Assembly (NCBI RefSeq): GCF_016772275.1
Contig: NZ_CP065425.1
Span: 4,084,001 to 4,148,000 of the forward strand
Direction of reading: 5' to 3'
Origin: Heyndrickxia vini
Lineage (GTDB): Bacteria; Bacillota; Bacilli; Bacillales; Bacillaceae_C
DNA length: 64,000 nucleotides
Shown: piece after piece, positions 26,791-35,958 of the stretch
Position numbering within the stretch: the stretch's first letter is position 1
How the letters are laid out: each line of letters starts with the position of its first letter
The notes under the pieces: generated by a model
Databases searched by the model: none
Seen by the model: the letters and a program-made list of their open reading frames with translations, nothing else
Told to the model about the DNA's origin: nothing
Program-made: the position numbers and the translations under genes

Positions 26791-27738
26791 ATGCTGAAAA
26801 AATTTGCTGCATTATTTCTAGCACTTGGTGTCGTTGCAATGGTAATGGCAGGGTGTGGAAAAAGCGATGACAAAGCAAAGGATGGCAACAAAGACAGTAG
26901 CAAAGGATTCGTTCCTAAGGAATTAACAATTGGGTTTGTACCATCTCAAAATGCTGAAACATTAGAGGCAAAAGCAAAACCTTTAGCAGAACTTCTAGAA
27001 AAAGAAATTGGTATTCCTGTTAAAGTTCAAGTAACTACTGACTATAACGGTGTTGTTGAAGCAATGGGTTCAAAACAACTTGACCTTGGTTTCCTACCAC
27101 CTACTGACTATGTATTAGCACACGAAAAAGGATATGCAGATGTATTACTACAAGCACTACGTAATGGTGTTGACCCTGAAACAGGGAAACAAACAGATGA
27201 ATTAGTAGATTACTACTATTCTGGAGTACTTGTAAGAACAGATTCTGGTATTAATAGTATTAAAGATTTAAAAGGTAAGAGAATTGGTTACCAAGCTCCA
27301 ACTTCTTCTGCAGGTTATGTATGGCCAGCCGTTGAAATGAAAGAAAAAGGCGTTGACGCGCAAAAAGACGTTAAGTATGTACAACTACAAGGGCATGACA
27401 AAGGTGTACAAGGTGTTCTAAGTAAAGATATCGATGCTGCAGCAGTATTCGTTGATGCACGTAATATCGTAGAAAAAGAATATCCAGATGTATATAAAAA
27501 TACAAAATACCTATTCTTAACTGATAAAATTCCTAATGATACAATCAGTGTTCGTCCTGACATGGATCAAGCATGGAAAGACAAAATTGCCGATGCATTC
27601 GTTAAAATCGGTGAAGATGAAAAAGGTAAAGAAATTATCAAAGCTATTTACTCTCACGTTGGTTATAAAAAATCACAAGACTCTAATTTTGATGTCGTTC
27701 GTGAATACACTAAAAAAATCGCTGAAGTAGGTAAATAA
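26791..27738 (+). CDS. phnD: Phosphonate/phosphite ABC transporter substrate-binding lipoprotein
   Basis: This 315-residue extracellular binding protein has a lipoprotein signal ending in MAGC (C22). The body shows PhnD-family features: LTIGFVPSQNAETLEAKAKP, DLGFLPPTDYVLAHEKG, GKRIGYQAPTSSAGYVWPAV and AAAVFVDARN. It binds a phosphonate, phosphite or similar ion and passes it to PhnE. Unusually it is on the opposite strand from, and convergent with, phnC-phnE-phnE, with a tandem array and an IS between. It has its own promoter region and terminator. The exact ligand is unknown. Confidence 0.9.
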   Translation: MLKKFAALFLALGVVAMVMAGCGKSDDKAKDGNKDSSKGFVPKELTIGFVPSQNAETLEAKAKPLAELLEKEIGIPVKVQVTTDYNGVVEAMGSKQLDLGFLPPTDYVLAHEKGYADVLLQALRNGVDPETGKQTDELVDYYYSGVLVRTDSGINSIKDLKGKRIGYQAPTSSAGYVWPAVEMKEKGVDAQKDVKYVQLQGHDKGVQGVLSKDIDAAAVFVDARNIVEKEYPDVYKNTKYLFLTDKIPNDTISVRPDMDQAWKDKIADAFVKIGEDEKGKEIIKAIYSHVGYKKSQDSNFDVVREYTKKIAEVGK

Positions 27739-27746
27739 TAAGTTCG

Positions 27747-27774
27747 AAGCGCCAACACTGTTGGCGCTTTTTTA
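27747..27774 (+). terminator. Terminator of phnD
   Basis: AAGCGCCAA (27747-27755) pairs with TTGGCGCTT (27761-27769), followed by TTTTT. Confidence 0.9.
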
Positions 27775-27791
27775 GTTCCATTTTTTTTGAT

Positions 27792-28063
27792 TTGAACGGT
27801 TCAATGCTTTTCTTAATCGGTCTTGCTTCTTTTTTGATTGATCCTTTACCCTTTTTGATCGGTCTTACTCTTTTTTTGATCGGATCTTTATTTTTTGATC
27901 GGTCTTGCTTCTTTTTTGATTGGTCCTTTATCCTTTTTGATCGGTCTTACTCCTTTTTTGATTGGTTTTATATTTTTTGATTGGTCTTGCTACTTTTTTG
28001 ATTAGTCCTTTATCCTTTTTGATTGGTCTTACTCCTTTTTTGATCGGTCCTTTACCCTTTTTT
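27792..28063. repeat. T-rich tandem array (20-22 bp units, about 83-bp higher order)
   Basis: About thirteen degenerate units of the form TTTTTTGATYGGTCYTT with alternating tails (GCTTC, TATCC, ACTCC, TATAT). Four successive units make a higher-order block of about 83 bp. The array resumes for one partial unit at 29555 on the far side of the IS, so the IS inserted into it. Fluctuating unit lengths and many changes rule out protein coding. Confidence 0.85.
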
Positions 28064-28158
28064 AGTCAAGTCCTTAATATTGTGTAAAATCCTATACAAT
28101 GTTTTCAACCTGTTATGATATTTGGGGTTAATCCTTCCCCTTTACATTTTTTTAGCGA

Positions 28159-28259
28159 AACTTCCATGGGTCTTTTACTCCATATCCAGTCAAGGGTGTC
28201 AAAGGTGGTTTTCCTTTGATAGCCTTGACTGGATATGGAATAATCCAAGAATGGAAGTT
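28159..28259. other. Long imperfect hairpin inside the IS, 3' of the transposase gene
   Basis: CCATATCCAGTCAAGG (28180-28195) is exactly inverted at 28223-28238. The inner arms TGTCAAAGG/CCTTTGATA extend the stem, and the outer arms AACTTCCAT (28159-28167) and ATGGAAGTT (28251-28259) enclose it. It is conserved in the second IS copy (59656-59756). It may block read-through transcription. Confidence 0.75.
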
Positions 28260-28279
28260 ACCTTAAAAATGAAACATAG

Positions 28280-29446
28280 CTATCTCTTAATAGATTTTTG
28301 TTTTGAATATACGGTCTCTTGATAATGCATTAAAACAGCTCCAACTAAACGAAAAGCAGACTGTGTATTTGGAAAGATACGGATAACTCTTTCTCTTCGA
28401 CGTACTTCTTGGTTTAAACGTTCAAGAGAATTTGTACTACGAATGTGACATCGTATATCTTCCGGGTACTCCATGTATTGAATGGTATCTTCGAACCCTT
28501 CATCTAAAATAGAGAGTGCCTGTTTATACTTAGAATTTTCACCAAACTGATCCATCAGCTCCTCTTTACATTTCCGGGTGTCTTCGATAGTGACCGCTTC
28601 AAAAATATGCTTTATCATCATTCGAATATCGGCGGAGTCTTTTTTAGGTAGTCTTTCAATGATATTTCGTTTAAAATGTACGTTACACCTTTGCCAGCTA
28701 GTTCCAATGAATTCTCGTTGAATGGCTTTTTGTAGTCCTTGATGAGCATCTGAAATCACTAACTTTGGAGATTGAAGACCTCGTGATTTAAGTTGTTTAA
28801 AAAAATGGCTCCAACTCTCAAAACTTTCAGCGTGATCTACACTTAGACCAAGTATTTCACGCTTTTTGTGATCCGTAATAGCTGTGGCAATATAAACAGC
28901 TTTAGAGACTACACGGTTATGTTCTCTTACTTTTATATACATTGCATCCAAAAAAACAAATGGATAGTATGTTATATTTAAAGGCCGTTTGGCCCAATCA
29001 TTGACGATAGGATCAAGCTTCTGAGTAAGGGAAGAAACGAATGACTTCGAGATATTTTCGCCACAAAGTTGTTCTACTATGTGCGTAACCTTACGGGTAG
29101 AAACCCCGTTGATAACCATCTCCAGCATAGAGAGAACTAAAGCCTGGTCGCACCGAGAATATTTTTCAAAAACGGAAGATGAAAACTCCCCATTTCGAGT
29201 TCTAGGCACTCTTAGTTTTATTTTACCGATACTCATGGTTAGTTCTCTTTCATAGTAGCCATTGCGGTAATCTAGATGTTCAGGAGAGCGTTCATAAGCG
29301 TCCGCATGTAAATAATCATCTCTTTCCTTTTCCATGTACTCATTTAAAACTAAAACAATCGCTGATTTAATAACTGCGTCAATATTGGAATTCAAAACAG
29401 ATTCTTTTAAAAGATCCATATCTAGGTTAAACTGTAATTGGGTCAT
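28280..29446 (-). CDS. IS256 family transposase (intact)
   Basis: This 388-residue DDE transposase of the Mutator/IS256 superfamily is in one frame. The catalytic residues are expected at the Asp of VFLDAMYIKV (about 168), the Asp of VISDAHQGLQKA (about 232), and the Glu of STNSLERLNQE (about 340). The N-terminal DNA-binding part includes LDYRNGYYERELTMSIGKIKLRVPR-type sequence typical of the family. It differs from the second copy at a few residues (for example H versus R in SPEHLDYR). This copy can probably supply active transposase for both elements. Confidence 0.95.
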   Translation of the reverse strand: MTQLQFNLDMDLLKESVLNSNIDAVIKSAIVLVLNEYMEKERDDYLHADAYERSPEHLDYRNGYYERELTMSIGKIKLRVPRTRNGEFSSSVFEKYSRCDQALVLSMLEMVINGVSTRKVTHIVEQLCGENISKSFVSSLTQKLDPIVNDWAKRPLNITYYPFVFLDAMYIKVREHNRVVSKAVYIATAITDHKKREILGLSVDHAESFESWSHFFKQLKSRGLQSPKLVISDAHQGLQKAIQREFIGTSWQRCNVHFKRNIIERLPKKDSADIRMMIKHIFEAVTIEDTRKCKEELMDQFGENSKYKQALSILDEGFEDTIQYMEYPEDIRCHIRSTNSLERLNQEVRRRERVIRIFPNTQSAFRLVGAVLMHYQETVYSKQKSIKR

Positions 29447-29593
29447 TTTATATTCCTCTTTTCATTGTTTATCGTCGTTGAAAACATTGTTTCCAAGAGG
29501 GATTAAAATGACTCTTTTCTTTTTACACAATTATATGGACTTAATCCCTTTTTTGATCAGTCCAGCGTTTTCCTTGAAGGTCGTTTAAAAAAA

Positions 29594-29623
29594 AATGCTG
29601 ATATTCATTTAAATATCAACATT
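29594..29623 (-). terminator. Terminator of phnC-phnE-phnE
   Basis: On the minus strand AATGTTGATAT pairs with ATATCAGCATT, followed by a run of T residues. Confidence 0.85.
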
Positions 29624-29637
29624 CTTTCTTCATTTTT

Positions 29638-30435
29638 TTATACTAATCGCTTACGAATAGCTGCTGAGATCAAGTCGATAATTGTTACCATAATGATAAT
29701 TCCATAAAGAATAATCCCTACACGATCCCATGAGTGTCCGTTTAATGCAAAGATTAACGGAGCACCAATCCCCCCGGCACCAACAATACCTAAGATAGTG
29801 GCTGAACGTACACTAATTTCAAATCGATATAATGTATATGACATGAATGCCGGCATGATTTCCGGAATAATCGCAAACCACAATACTTGAAGCTTGTTTG
29901 CTCCCGAAGCAATTAACGCCTCTCTTGCAGTAAATTCTGTGTTTTCAATTGACTCCCCAAACAATTTCCCTAGCATACCAATTGAGTGGAAACCAAGTGC
30001 TAAAATACCCGCAAATGGCCCAAGACCTACTGATTTAATAAATAGCAAGGCCATAATAAGCTCTGGAAAAACACGAATACAGCTTAAAACGATTTTCCCA
30101 AGACTTGAAAGTGTACGATGCTTCGTCATATTTCTTGCAGCCCAGAAAGCAAATGGAACACATAGAATAGCCGAAATAAATGTACCTAAAACAGCGATGG
30201 CTAATGTTTCAAGTAGTGTACGTAACAAATCCTCTCCCGCTGGGTCATAAATATAATCCCAATCAGGATGAAGAAATCCATGAAAAATCGCCTTAAGAGC
30301 TTGAATGGCAGAATCTTTAAGTGCAATGGAAGGTGCACCTGCAAATGCCCAAACATAAATGGCGATAACGATAAGTACAATTGCCCAGTTTCTTATCCGC
30401 TTTCCTATTGGTTTTTTTATCTGATTTTGGCTCAT
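29638..30435 (-). CDS. phnE: Phosphonate ABC transporter permease PhnE (second)
   Basis: This 265-residue inner-membrane permease has about six hydrophobic segments. The ABC permease EAA-type loop is seen in EALIASGANKLQVLWFAIIPEIMPAF, followed by YRFEISVRSATILGIVGAGGIG, the PhnE-family hallmark. It overlaps the upstream phnE by 4 bases (ATGA). It probably forms a heterodimer with that protein, driven by PhnC and fed by PhnD. Last gene of the operon, followed by a terminator close to the IS. Confidence 0.92.
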   Translation of the reverse strand: MSQNQIKKPIGKRIRNWAIVLIVIAIYVWAFAGAPSIALKDSAIQALKAIFHGFLHPDWDYIYDPAGEDLLRTLLETLAIAVLGTFISAILCVPFAFWAARNMTKHRTLSSLGKIVLSCIRVFPELIMALLFIKSVGLGPFAGILALGFHSIGMLGKLFGESIENTEFTAREALIASGANKLQVLWFAIIPEIMPAFMSYTLYRFEISVRSATILGIVGAGGIGAPLIFALNGHSWDRVGIILYGIIIMVTIIDLISAAIRKRLV

Positions 30436-31211
30436 AATAACTTCTCCCGAATCTTATTACTTATTGCATCTACAATGACAACCACGATAAATGTATAAAT
30501 AATAATAGATAATACACGGTCATATTGGAAAAATCCTAGTGCATTATTTAGGAATAATCCTATCCCACCTGCACCTACATAACCTAGAATAGCGGCTGCA
30601 CGTATATTAATTTCAAAACTATATAAGAAAAATGATGCATAGTGTGCAATAACTTGTGGAATAACTCCAAAGAAAATCCATTGAATCTTATTTGCTCCAA
30701 CTGCTGTCATCGCTTCTAGCGGCCCTGGATCAATCGTTTCAATTGCTTCATAAAATAATTTCGCAATAATACCGAAAGAAAAAACAGAAATGGCTAGAAT
30801 ACCAGGGATTTCACCAATCCCAAAAATCGGTACAAATAATGCTGCCAATAACAATTCCGGAATTGTACGAATTAAGTTCATTATAAATCTAGCAATTTGA
30901 TAAATAACAGGAATTCTTACAACGTTACTTGAAGAAAGCAATGCTATCGGGATAGCCACAATTCCTCCGAATGTTGTACCTAAAACAGCCATTCGAATAG
31001 TAGCTAACATTGGCTCTGTAATCGATTTAAAATAGCTCCAATCAGGAGGAAACATTTCATTAAGCAAGGTCCCCATATTAGGAAGCCCATCCCATAGCTT
31101 TTGAAATGATACATCTGTATTGAGTGCACTTGCCCAAATGATGACTACAATAAGTAAGAATGTAACAATTCCCTTAACTTTTGACGGCTTTTTCACCTTT
31201 ATTGAGTTCAT
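30432..31211 (-). CDS. phnE: Phosphonate ABC transporter permease PhnE (first)
   Basis: This 259-residue permease is a paralogue of the next gene. It carries the same signatures, [21 protein letters not shown] and [22 protein letters not shown], and about six membrane segments. It overlaps phnC by 4 bases upstream and the second phnE by 4 bases downstream, so all three are translationally coupled. Two different PhnE subunits are usual for Firmicute phosphonate and phosphite importers. Confidence 0.92.
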   Translation of the reverse strand: MNSIKVKKPSKVKGIVTFLLIVVIIWASALNTDVSFQKLWDGLPNMGTLLNEMFPPDWSYFKSITEPMLATIRMAVLGTTFGGIVAIPIALLSSSNVVRIPVIYQIARFIMNLIRTIPELLLAALFVPIFGIGEIPGILAISVFSFGIIAKLFYEAIETIDPGPLEAMTAVGANKIQWIFFGVIPQVIAHYASFFLYSFEINIRAAAILGYVGAGGIGLFLNNALGFFQYDRVLSIIIYTFIVVVIVDAISNKIREKLL

Positions 31212-31981
31212 TCTTCCTTCTCTCCTAGCAACTCATCTTTCTTAATCTCACGTCCATAGATTTCAGAGAAGACATCATCTGTTGCCTCTTCAACAGGACC
31301 ATCATATACTACTTCCCCCGCACGTATACCGATAATTCGTGTAGCATATTGGCGAGCTAAATCAACAAAGTGCAAGTTTACAATTGTTGTTATTCCTAAT
31401 TCCTGGTTGATTCGTTTCAAATCATCCATAACTTGTCTAGTTGTAAACGGGTCCAATGACGCAACGGGTTCATCTGCAAGAATAATTTTTGCTTCTTGCG
31501 CTAAGGCACGAGCGATCGATACACGTTGCTGTTGTCCCCCAGAAAGTTCATCTGCACGGGAATAAGCCTTTTCTTTAATGTTCACACGATCAAGTGCATT
31601 TAAAGCGAGATCCACATCTTCTTTTGGGAACATTCCAAGTAGAGTACGGACAGTAGAGTGATATGCCACTCTTCCAGATAATACATTACGAAGGACGCTA
31701 GAGCGTTTTACAAGATTAAAGTTTTGGAAGATCATACCGATATCCCGACGGATATGGCGAAGAGACTTGCCTCTTGCAGCAGTTATAGATTTTCCATCGA
31801 TGATAATTTCACCATCAGTAATTTCATGTAGCCTGTTAATAGAACGAAGTAGGGTCGATTTACCTGCCCCCGATAGACCAACAATAACAACAAAGTCTCC
31901 CTTATTGATGGTAAGGTTTACATTTTTTAAACCTTTCGTTCCATTAGGGTAAACTTTCGATACATTTTTAAATTCTATCAT
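31208..31981 (-). CDS. phnC: Phosphonate ABC transporter ATP-binding protein
   Basis: This 257-residue ATPase carries Walker [14 protein letters not shown] near residue 35. The Q-loop is in [20 protein letters not shown], a PhnC-specific segment, and the signature in [15 protein letters not shown]. Walker B is [13 protein letters not shown] and the H-loop [13 protein letters not shown]. It opens the phnC-phnE-phnE operon. About 240 AT-rich bases upstream separate it from the small gene at 32.3 kb and should hold the promoter; I could not pick a clear one. Confidence 0.93.
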   Translation of the reverse strand: MIEFKNVSKVYPNGTKGLKNVNLTINKGDFVVIVGLSGAGKSTLLRSINRLHEITDGEIIIDGKSITAARGKSLRHIRRDIGMIFQNFNLVKRSSVLRNVLSGRVAYHSTVRTLLGMFPKEDVDLALNALDRVNIKEKAYSRADELSGGQQQRVSIARALAQEAKIILADEPVASLDPFTTRQVMDDLKRINQELGITTIVNLHFVDLARQYATRIIGIRAGEVVYDGPVEEATDDVFSEIYGREIKKDELLGEKEE

Positions 31982-32205
31982 TTCTAAATAATTTCCCCTT
32001 TTGGATAATATTTTAATATAAAATTAATCGCAAAATACAACAAATTACAACATTAAATTTACCAGTGAATTCACATAAACTCAAGCTAGATTTTGTATTT
32101 ATACAAATTTTATATAAACTCAATAATAAATTTACAATCTAGTACTTTTTAATTATATAGTAAAATGCTATTCAATGTATATGGAAACGCTTACTAATTA
32201 AGAAG

Positions 32206-32225
32206 AGGTAGGCAATAGCCTACCT
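32206..32225 (-). terminator. Hairpin after the small gene at 32.2 kb
   Basis: AGGTAGGC pairs with GCCTACCT around AATA. The T tract on the minus strand is weak, so the terminator call is moderate. Confidence 0.5.
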
Positions 32226-32363
32226 TCACTTTTTCTTTGCTTTGTTATTATTTTGATCTCTATTCTCTGTATTAAATTCAACTAATTCTTCACTAATTTC
32301 ATTTTGATTTTTCGCATTATTGTTTCTTTGAGCATTGGCATTTCCGCGTTTTGTTCGACCCAT
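32226..32363 (-). CDS. Small basic Asn/Lys-rich protein (45 residues), possibly a minor spore protein
   Basis: The ORF has 46 codons including the stop. It begins MGRTKRGNANAQRNNNAKNQ and ends NNNKAKKK, with an acidic middle (EISEELVEFN). A perfect AAGGAG lies 9 bases before the ATG and a hairpin follows the stop, which argues for a real gene despite its size. Composition and length recall the minor small acid-soluble spore proteins of Bacillus, but I do not recognise the exact family, so the spore link is a guess from composition. It lies just downstream of the DEAD-box helicase gene with a 68-base gap. Confidence 0.6.
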   Translation of the reverse strand: MGRTKRGNANAQRNNNAKNQNEISEELVEFNTENRDQNNNKAKKK

Positions 32364-32431
32364 TCTATTCCACTCCTTTTTAATTTGCCTTCATGATGTA
32401 GTCTAATTAAAAAGGAATGGAATATTCACTA

Positions 32432-33673
32432 TTATCTTCTTTTTCGTTTTCCTTTTTCTTGCTGGCCTTTTTGTTTATGATTGCGAGTATTTCTTTTATG
32501 ATTTTTATTCGTTTTCAATTGGTTCTTGCCTGACTCAGATGGAGTAAATTGTTCTTTTGCCGGACTAATACTTATCTTTTCAATTTTATGCTGGATTCCT
32601 TTTTCAATCATCTCAAGATAGGAACGATCCTTAGGTGCAACAAAAGTAATAGCCATCCCTTTTCCTCCGGCCCTACCTGTTCGGCCAATACGATGGATGT
32701 AGCTTTCCACATCTTCAGGGATATCATAATTAAACACATGGGTAACCCCTTCTACATCAATGCCCCTCGCCGCAACATCTGTGGCAACTAAATACTGGAT
32801 TTTGGCTTCGCGAAAGAGCTTCATTACTTTTTCACGTTTTGCTTGTGATAAATCACCATGCAGTTCCTCTGTTTCATATCCAAAGCCTTTTAATGCATCA
32901 TTTAATGTACTTGCTCTCCTTTTCGTACGGCAAAAAATAATTGCTAGAAACGGGCGATATTGATCCATCATCATGCGTAAAGATGCTTGTTTTGCCCGAT
33001 CGGTTGTTTCAACAACTAGTTGATCAATCTCATCCACTGTTATTTGTTTATTTTTAATTCGAATATCAACCGGTTTTTTCATATATTGGTTGGCGATTGA
33101 GCGAACTTGTTTCGTCATCGTTGCCGAAAACAACATCGTTTGCCGGTTCGATGGTAAGGCCGTTATGATTTCCTTTACTTCCGGCAAAAATCCCAAATGT
33201 AACATTTGATCCGCTTCATCAAGGACAAGCATAGATATTTCCGAAAGATCGATTGTTTCCCTCCTCATATGATCTAATAAACGCCCTGGAGTACTAATAA
33301 CAATATGTATGGCCCCTTTTAACTTTTTCATCTGTTGGGCAACGTCCTGCCCCCCATAAACAGCTAATGCTTGAATGCTATTAAGTACTGCTGTGAAATT
33401 TTTTAATTCCGCAGTTATTTGTAAAGCTAGTTCCCTCGTGGGTGTAACAATTAATGCTTGTACATTCGGTTGATTAGGATCGACTTTTTCCAAGATTGGC
33501 AAAAGAAAAGCCAATGTTTTCCCTGTCCCTGTTTGAGCTTGAGCAATCACATCTTTCCCTTCAAGGAGTACTGGTATCGTCTCACTTTGGATGGGAGTGG
33601 GCTCGGATATACCATTTGATTGTAATCGTTTTTGTATAATTGGTTGAATACCTAGTGTTTTAAAATCAGGCAA
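32432..33673 (-). CDS. DEAD-box ATP-dependent RNA helicase
   Basis: This SF2 RNA helicase of about 413 residues has the Q motif in [16 protein letters not shown] and motif [26 protein letters not shown] and motif [10 protein letters not shown] follow, then motif III SAT and motif [12 protein letters not shown]. The C-terminal tail of about 45 residues is very basic ([20 protein letters not shown]) and should bind RNA. It unwinds RNA during ribosome assembly or mRNA decay, often under cold stress in Bacillus (CshA/CshB/YfmL group). I cannot place it firmly within those paralogues. The start is taken as TTG, 9 bases after AAAGGA; an ATG three codons earlier abuts the ribosome site. Confidence 0.9.
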   Translation of the reverse strand: MPDFKTLGIQPIIQKRLQSNGISEPTPIQSETIPVLLEGKDVIAQAQTGTGKTLAFLLPILEKVDPNQPNVQALIVTPTRELALQITAELKNFTAVLNSIQALAVYGGQDVAQQMKKLKGAIHIVISTPGRLLDHMRRETIDLSEISMLVLDEADQMLHLGFLPEVKEIITALPSNRQTMLFSATMTKQVRSIANQYMKKPVDIRIKNKQITVDEIDQLVVETTDRAKQASLRMMMDQYRPFLAIIFCRTKRRASTLNDALKGFGYETEELHGDLSQAKREKVMKLFREAKIQYLVATDVAARGIDVEGVTHVFNYDIPEDVESYIHRIGRTGRAGGKGMAITFVAPKDRSYLEMIEKGIQHKIEKISISPAKEQFTPSESGKNQLKTNKNHKRNTRNHKQKGQQEKGKRKRR

Positions 33674-33759
33674 ATTTATCATTCCTTTAGGTTTTTAAAA
33701 ATAAGCGAAATAAAGTGATAACATCGCAATGATATTATCACTGAGTATCTATCATACCA

Positions 33760-35607
33760 TTATTCATTAATGTTAATGCCATATTCTTCAAACCAATAAT
33801 GAATTTGTGCAAGATAGGCGAGTAATTGCGGACCTGTCATCAATTGTCCAAACCACGGGACTTGGAATGCCCTTCCTTCCGATTCAACAATCGCAAGTAA
33901 CTGATCTTTCTTTAAAAACTCATAAAGAACAGAACTCTTTTCTTGTAAAATTTCATGTAGCCACCCTTTTACTGCCTTTGTATAAGCTGGATGGTGTGTT
34001 TTCGGGTAAGGACTTTTTTTACGATAGAGCACATCATTAGGCAGTATTCCCTCCAAAGCCTTTCTTAGTAAGCCTTTCTCACGATTATCATACATTTTCA
34101 TCTCCCAAGGGATATTCCATGCGTATTCAACTAACCGGTGATCGGCAAAAGGGACTCGAACTTCCAGACTTGCTCCCATACTCATTCGGTCCTTACGATC
34201 CAGCAAAGTGGTCATAAACCAAATCATATTTAAATAAAATAATTGTCTCCTTTTTGCCTCAAGCGGATCTTCACCTTCAAGAATAGGGGTCTCCCTAACC
34301 GTTTCCTCATACTTAGTTAACACATAATCTTTAATATTCAGCTTTTTATTCCAATGATCTTTTACTAAGTCAACCCGCTCATCCACCGACCGCATCCATG
34401 GAAATCCTTCCCGCTCCAAATCATCCTTTCGGTGGAACCATGGATACCCGCCAAAAATTTCGTCGGCACATTCGCCAGAAAGACTAACAACAAAATCGTG
34501 TTTGATTTCCTTACAAAACCATAATAATGAGGAATCGACATCAGCCATTCCTGGTGTATCTCGAACGATTACTGCTTCCTTTAAATACTCCGCCAGCCGC
34601 TCTTGAGTGATAACACGATTGTGATGGATAGTTCCAAATGTATTGGTTATTTTGTCTATCCAGTGTGCATCGGAATTAGGTTGAAAATCATTGGCTTCGA
34701 AAAATTGGTCATTTTCCTCATAATCGATTGAAAATGTATGCAAAGCACCTAATCCATTTTCTTGAAAGTGATTGGAGGCAATGGCCGTAATCGCACTGGA
34801 ATCAAGCCCTCCTGACAAAAATGTGCATATCGGTACATCTGATACTAACTGTCGGGTTACCGCGTCTGTAAATAAATAGTTGATTTTTTCTGCTGTTTCC
34901 TCCACTGAATCGTGATGCTTCTCACTTTTCACATTCCAGTATCTCCAGACCTTTAGTCCATCTCTTGAGAAGGTAAATGCATGCGCCGGTCTTAACTCAT
35001 TAATACCGAGAAATATCCCATGTCCAGGTGTTCTTGAAGGTCCTAATCCGAGGATTTCTGTAAGTCCATCTAAACCAATTTCAGTCTTTACCTCCGGGTG
35101 AGCGAGAATCGCTTTCAACTCCGAACCGAAGATAACCCCACCAGTATACTCCCGATAAAACAAAGGCTTTACCCCTAACCGATCTCTTGCAGCAAATAAA
35201 TGTTGTTTCTTTTCATCCCAAATAGCGAATGCAAAAATTCCATTGAAATGATGAATGCAATCCTCTTCCCACTCTAGATAAGAAGTTAATAACACTTCTG
35301 TATCCGAGTGACCCTGAAAACGATACCCTTTTGCTAATAGCTCCTTGCGAATATCTTCCGTATTATAAAGCTCCCCGTTATAACATAACGTATAAGTATA
35401 TTCACCCTTTTTCCGTGACATTGGTTGAATTCCGCATAGAGGGTCCACTACAACTAGTCGTTTATGTCCAAAAGCCGCGTGTTTTGTAAACCATGTATTT
35501 GTATCATCTGGCCCACGTCTAGATAAAGTTTCCGTCATATTTGAAACAATCTCATGTGTATTCGATAAATTTCTTTTAAAATCAACCCAGCCTGTTATCC
35601 CACACAT
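33760..35607 (-). CDS. asnB: Glutamine-hydrolysing asparagine synthase AsnB
   Basis: This enzyme of about 615 residues makes asparagine from aspartate, glutamine and ATP. The start must be the ATG giving MCGITGW, because Cys2 is the class II amidotransferase nucleophile. AAGGAGGAG lies upstream, and an earlier in-frame ATG is ignored. The glutaminase domain covers about 1-210 (RRGPDDTNTW, YNGELYN, SDTEVLL, RDRLGVKPL). The synthetase domain has the PP-loop FLSGGLDSSAI near 265 and SGECADEIFGGYPWFHR near 390. Sequence along the whole length is very close to B. subtilis AsnB rather than AsnH or AsnO. It is monocistronic. Confidence 0.94.
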   Translation of the reverse strand: MCGITGWVDFKRNLSNTHEIVSNMTETLSRRGPDDTNTWFTKHAAFGHKRLVVVDPLCGIQPMSRKKGEYTYTLCYNGELYNTEDIRKELLAKGYRFQGHSDTEVLLTSYLEWEEDCIHHFNGIFAFAIWDEKKQHLFAARDRLGVKPLFYREYTGGVIFGSELKAILAHPEVKTEIGLDGLTEILGLGPSRTPGHGIFLGINELRPAHAFTFSRDGLKVWRYWNVKSEKHHDSVEETAEKINYLFTDAVTRQLVSDVPICTFLSGGLDSSAITAIASNHFQENGLGALHTFSIDYEENDQFFEANDFQPNSDAHWIDKITNTFGTIHHNRVITQERLAEYLKEAVIVRDTPGMADVDSSLLWFCKEIKHDFVVSLSGECADEIFGGYPWFHRKDDLEREGFPWMRSVDERVDLVKDHWNKKLNIKDYVLTKYEETVRETPILEGEDPLEAKRRQLFYLNMIWFMTTLLDRKDRMSMGASLEVRVPFADHRLVEYAWNIPWEMKMYDNREKGLLRKALEGILPNDVLYRKKSPYPKTHHPAYTKAVKGWLHEILQEKSSVLYEFLKKDQLLAIVESEGRAFQVPWFGQLMTGPQLLAYLAQIHYWFEEYGININE

Positions 35608-35808
35608 ATATTGCATCTCCTCCTTAACACGTATAAAAAACTGATACTTATTATATGTGCGTTCGCCTAATGGTTGAGTTGTCTACAAAAAAAAACGCAG
35701 ATTTCCGATTCGAAAATCATGCGCTATTTTTGAGTTTGCCGTCCGGATTTTTTAAAGGTAAGAAAGTATAAATTTTATAGGATTAATGTTCCTAATTAAT
35801 ATCTGCTT

Positions 35809-35958
35809 TGTCTAGCTCCAGCGCCTATCGACTAGAAAACTTCAGGACTTTTCCCTACGATAAGTCAACATCGATTCGCCTTACATCACCCGCGTTTCCT
35901 TTATCTCAGTCGAAGTCCCGTAAGTCTTTTACGTCGATTAGCAAGGCGCCTTCGCTTT
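35809..35958. repeat. Interspersed repeat family 4 (about 150 bp), overlapping the 3' end of the next gene
   Basis: It starts GTCTAGCTCCAGCGCC and ends GCAAGGCGCCTTCGCTT, with arms including GCGCC...ATCGAC and GTCGAT...GGCGC inverted across about 100 bp. The GTCTAGCTCCAGCGCC end matches a repeat I know to be common between Bacillus genes. Its end supplies the last codons and stop of the gene at 35938. The gap 35617-35937 holds nothing else recognisable. Confidence 0.7.

Larger units (their letters stand above)
28064..29546 (-). mobile_element. IS256-family insertion sequence, intact copy (1483 bp)
   Basis: The boundaries come from comparison with the second copy (58370-59851) and from 8-bp direct repeats CCTTTTTT at 28056-28063 and 29547-29554. 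The terminal inverted repeats are imperfect: AGTCAAGTCC...ATTGTGTAAAA at one end and GATTAAGTCC...ATTGTGTAAAA at the other. Restoring one target copy rejoins the T-rich array, which confirms the insertion point. It carries one intact transposase gene and a large hairpin downstream of it. Confidence 0.92.
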
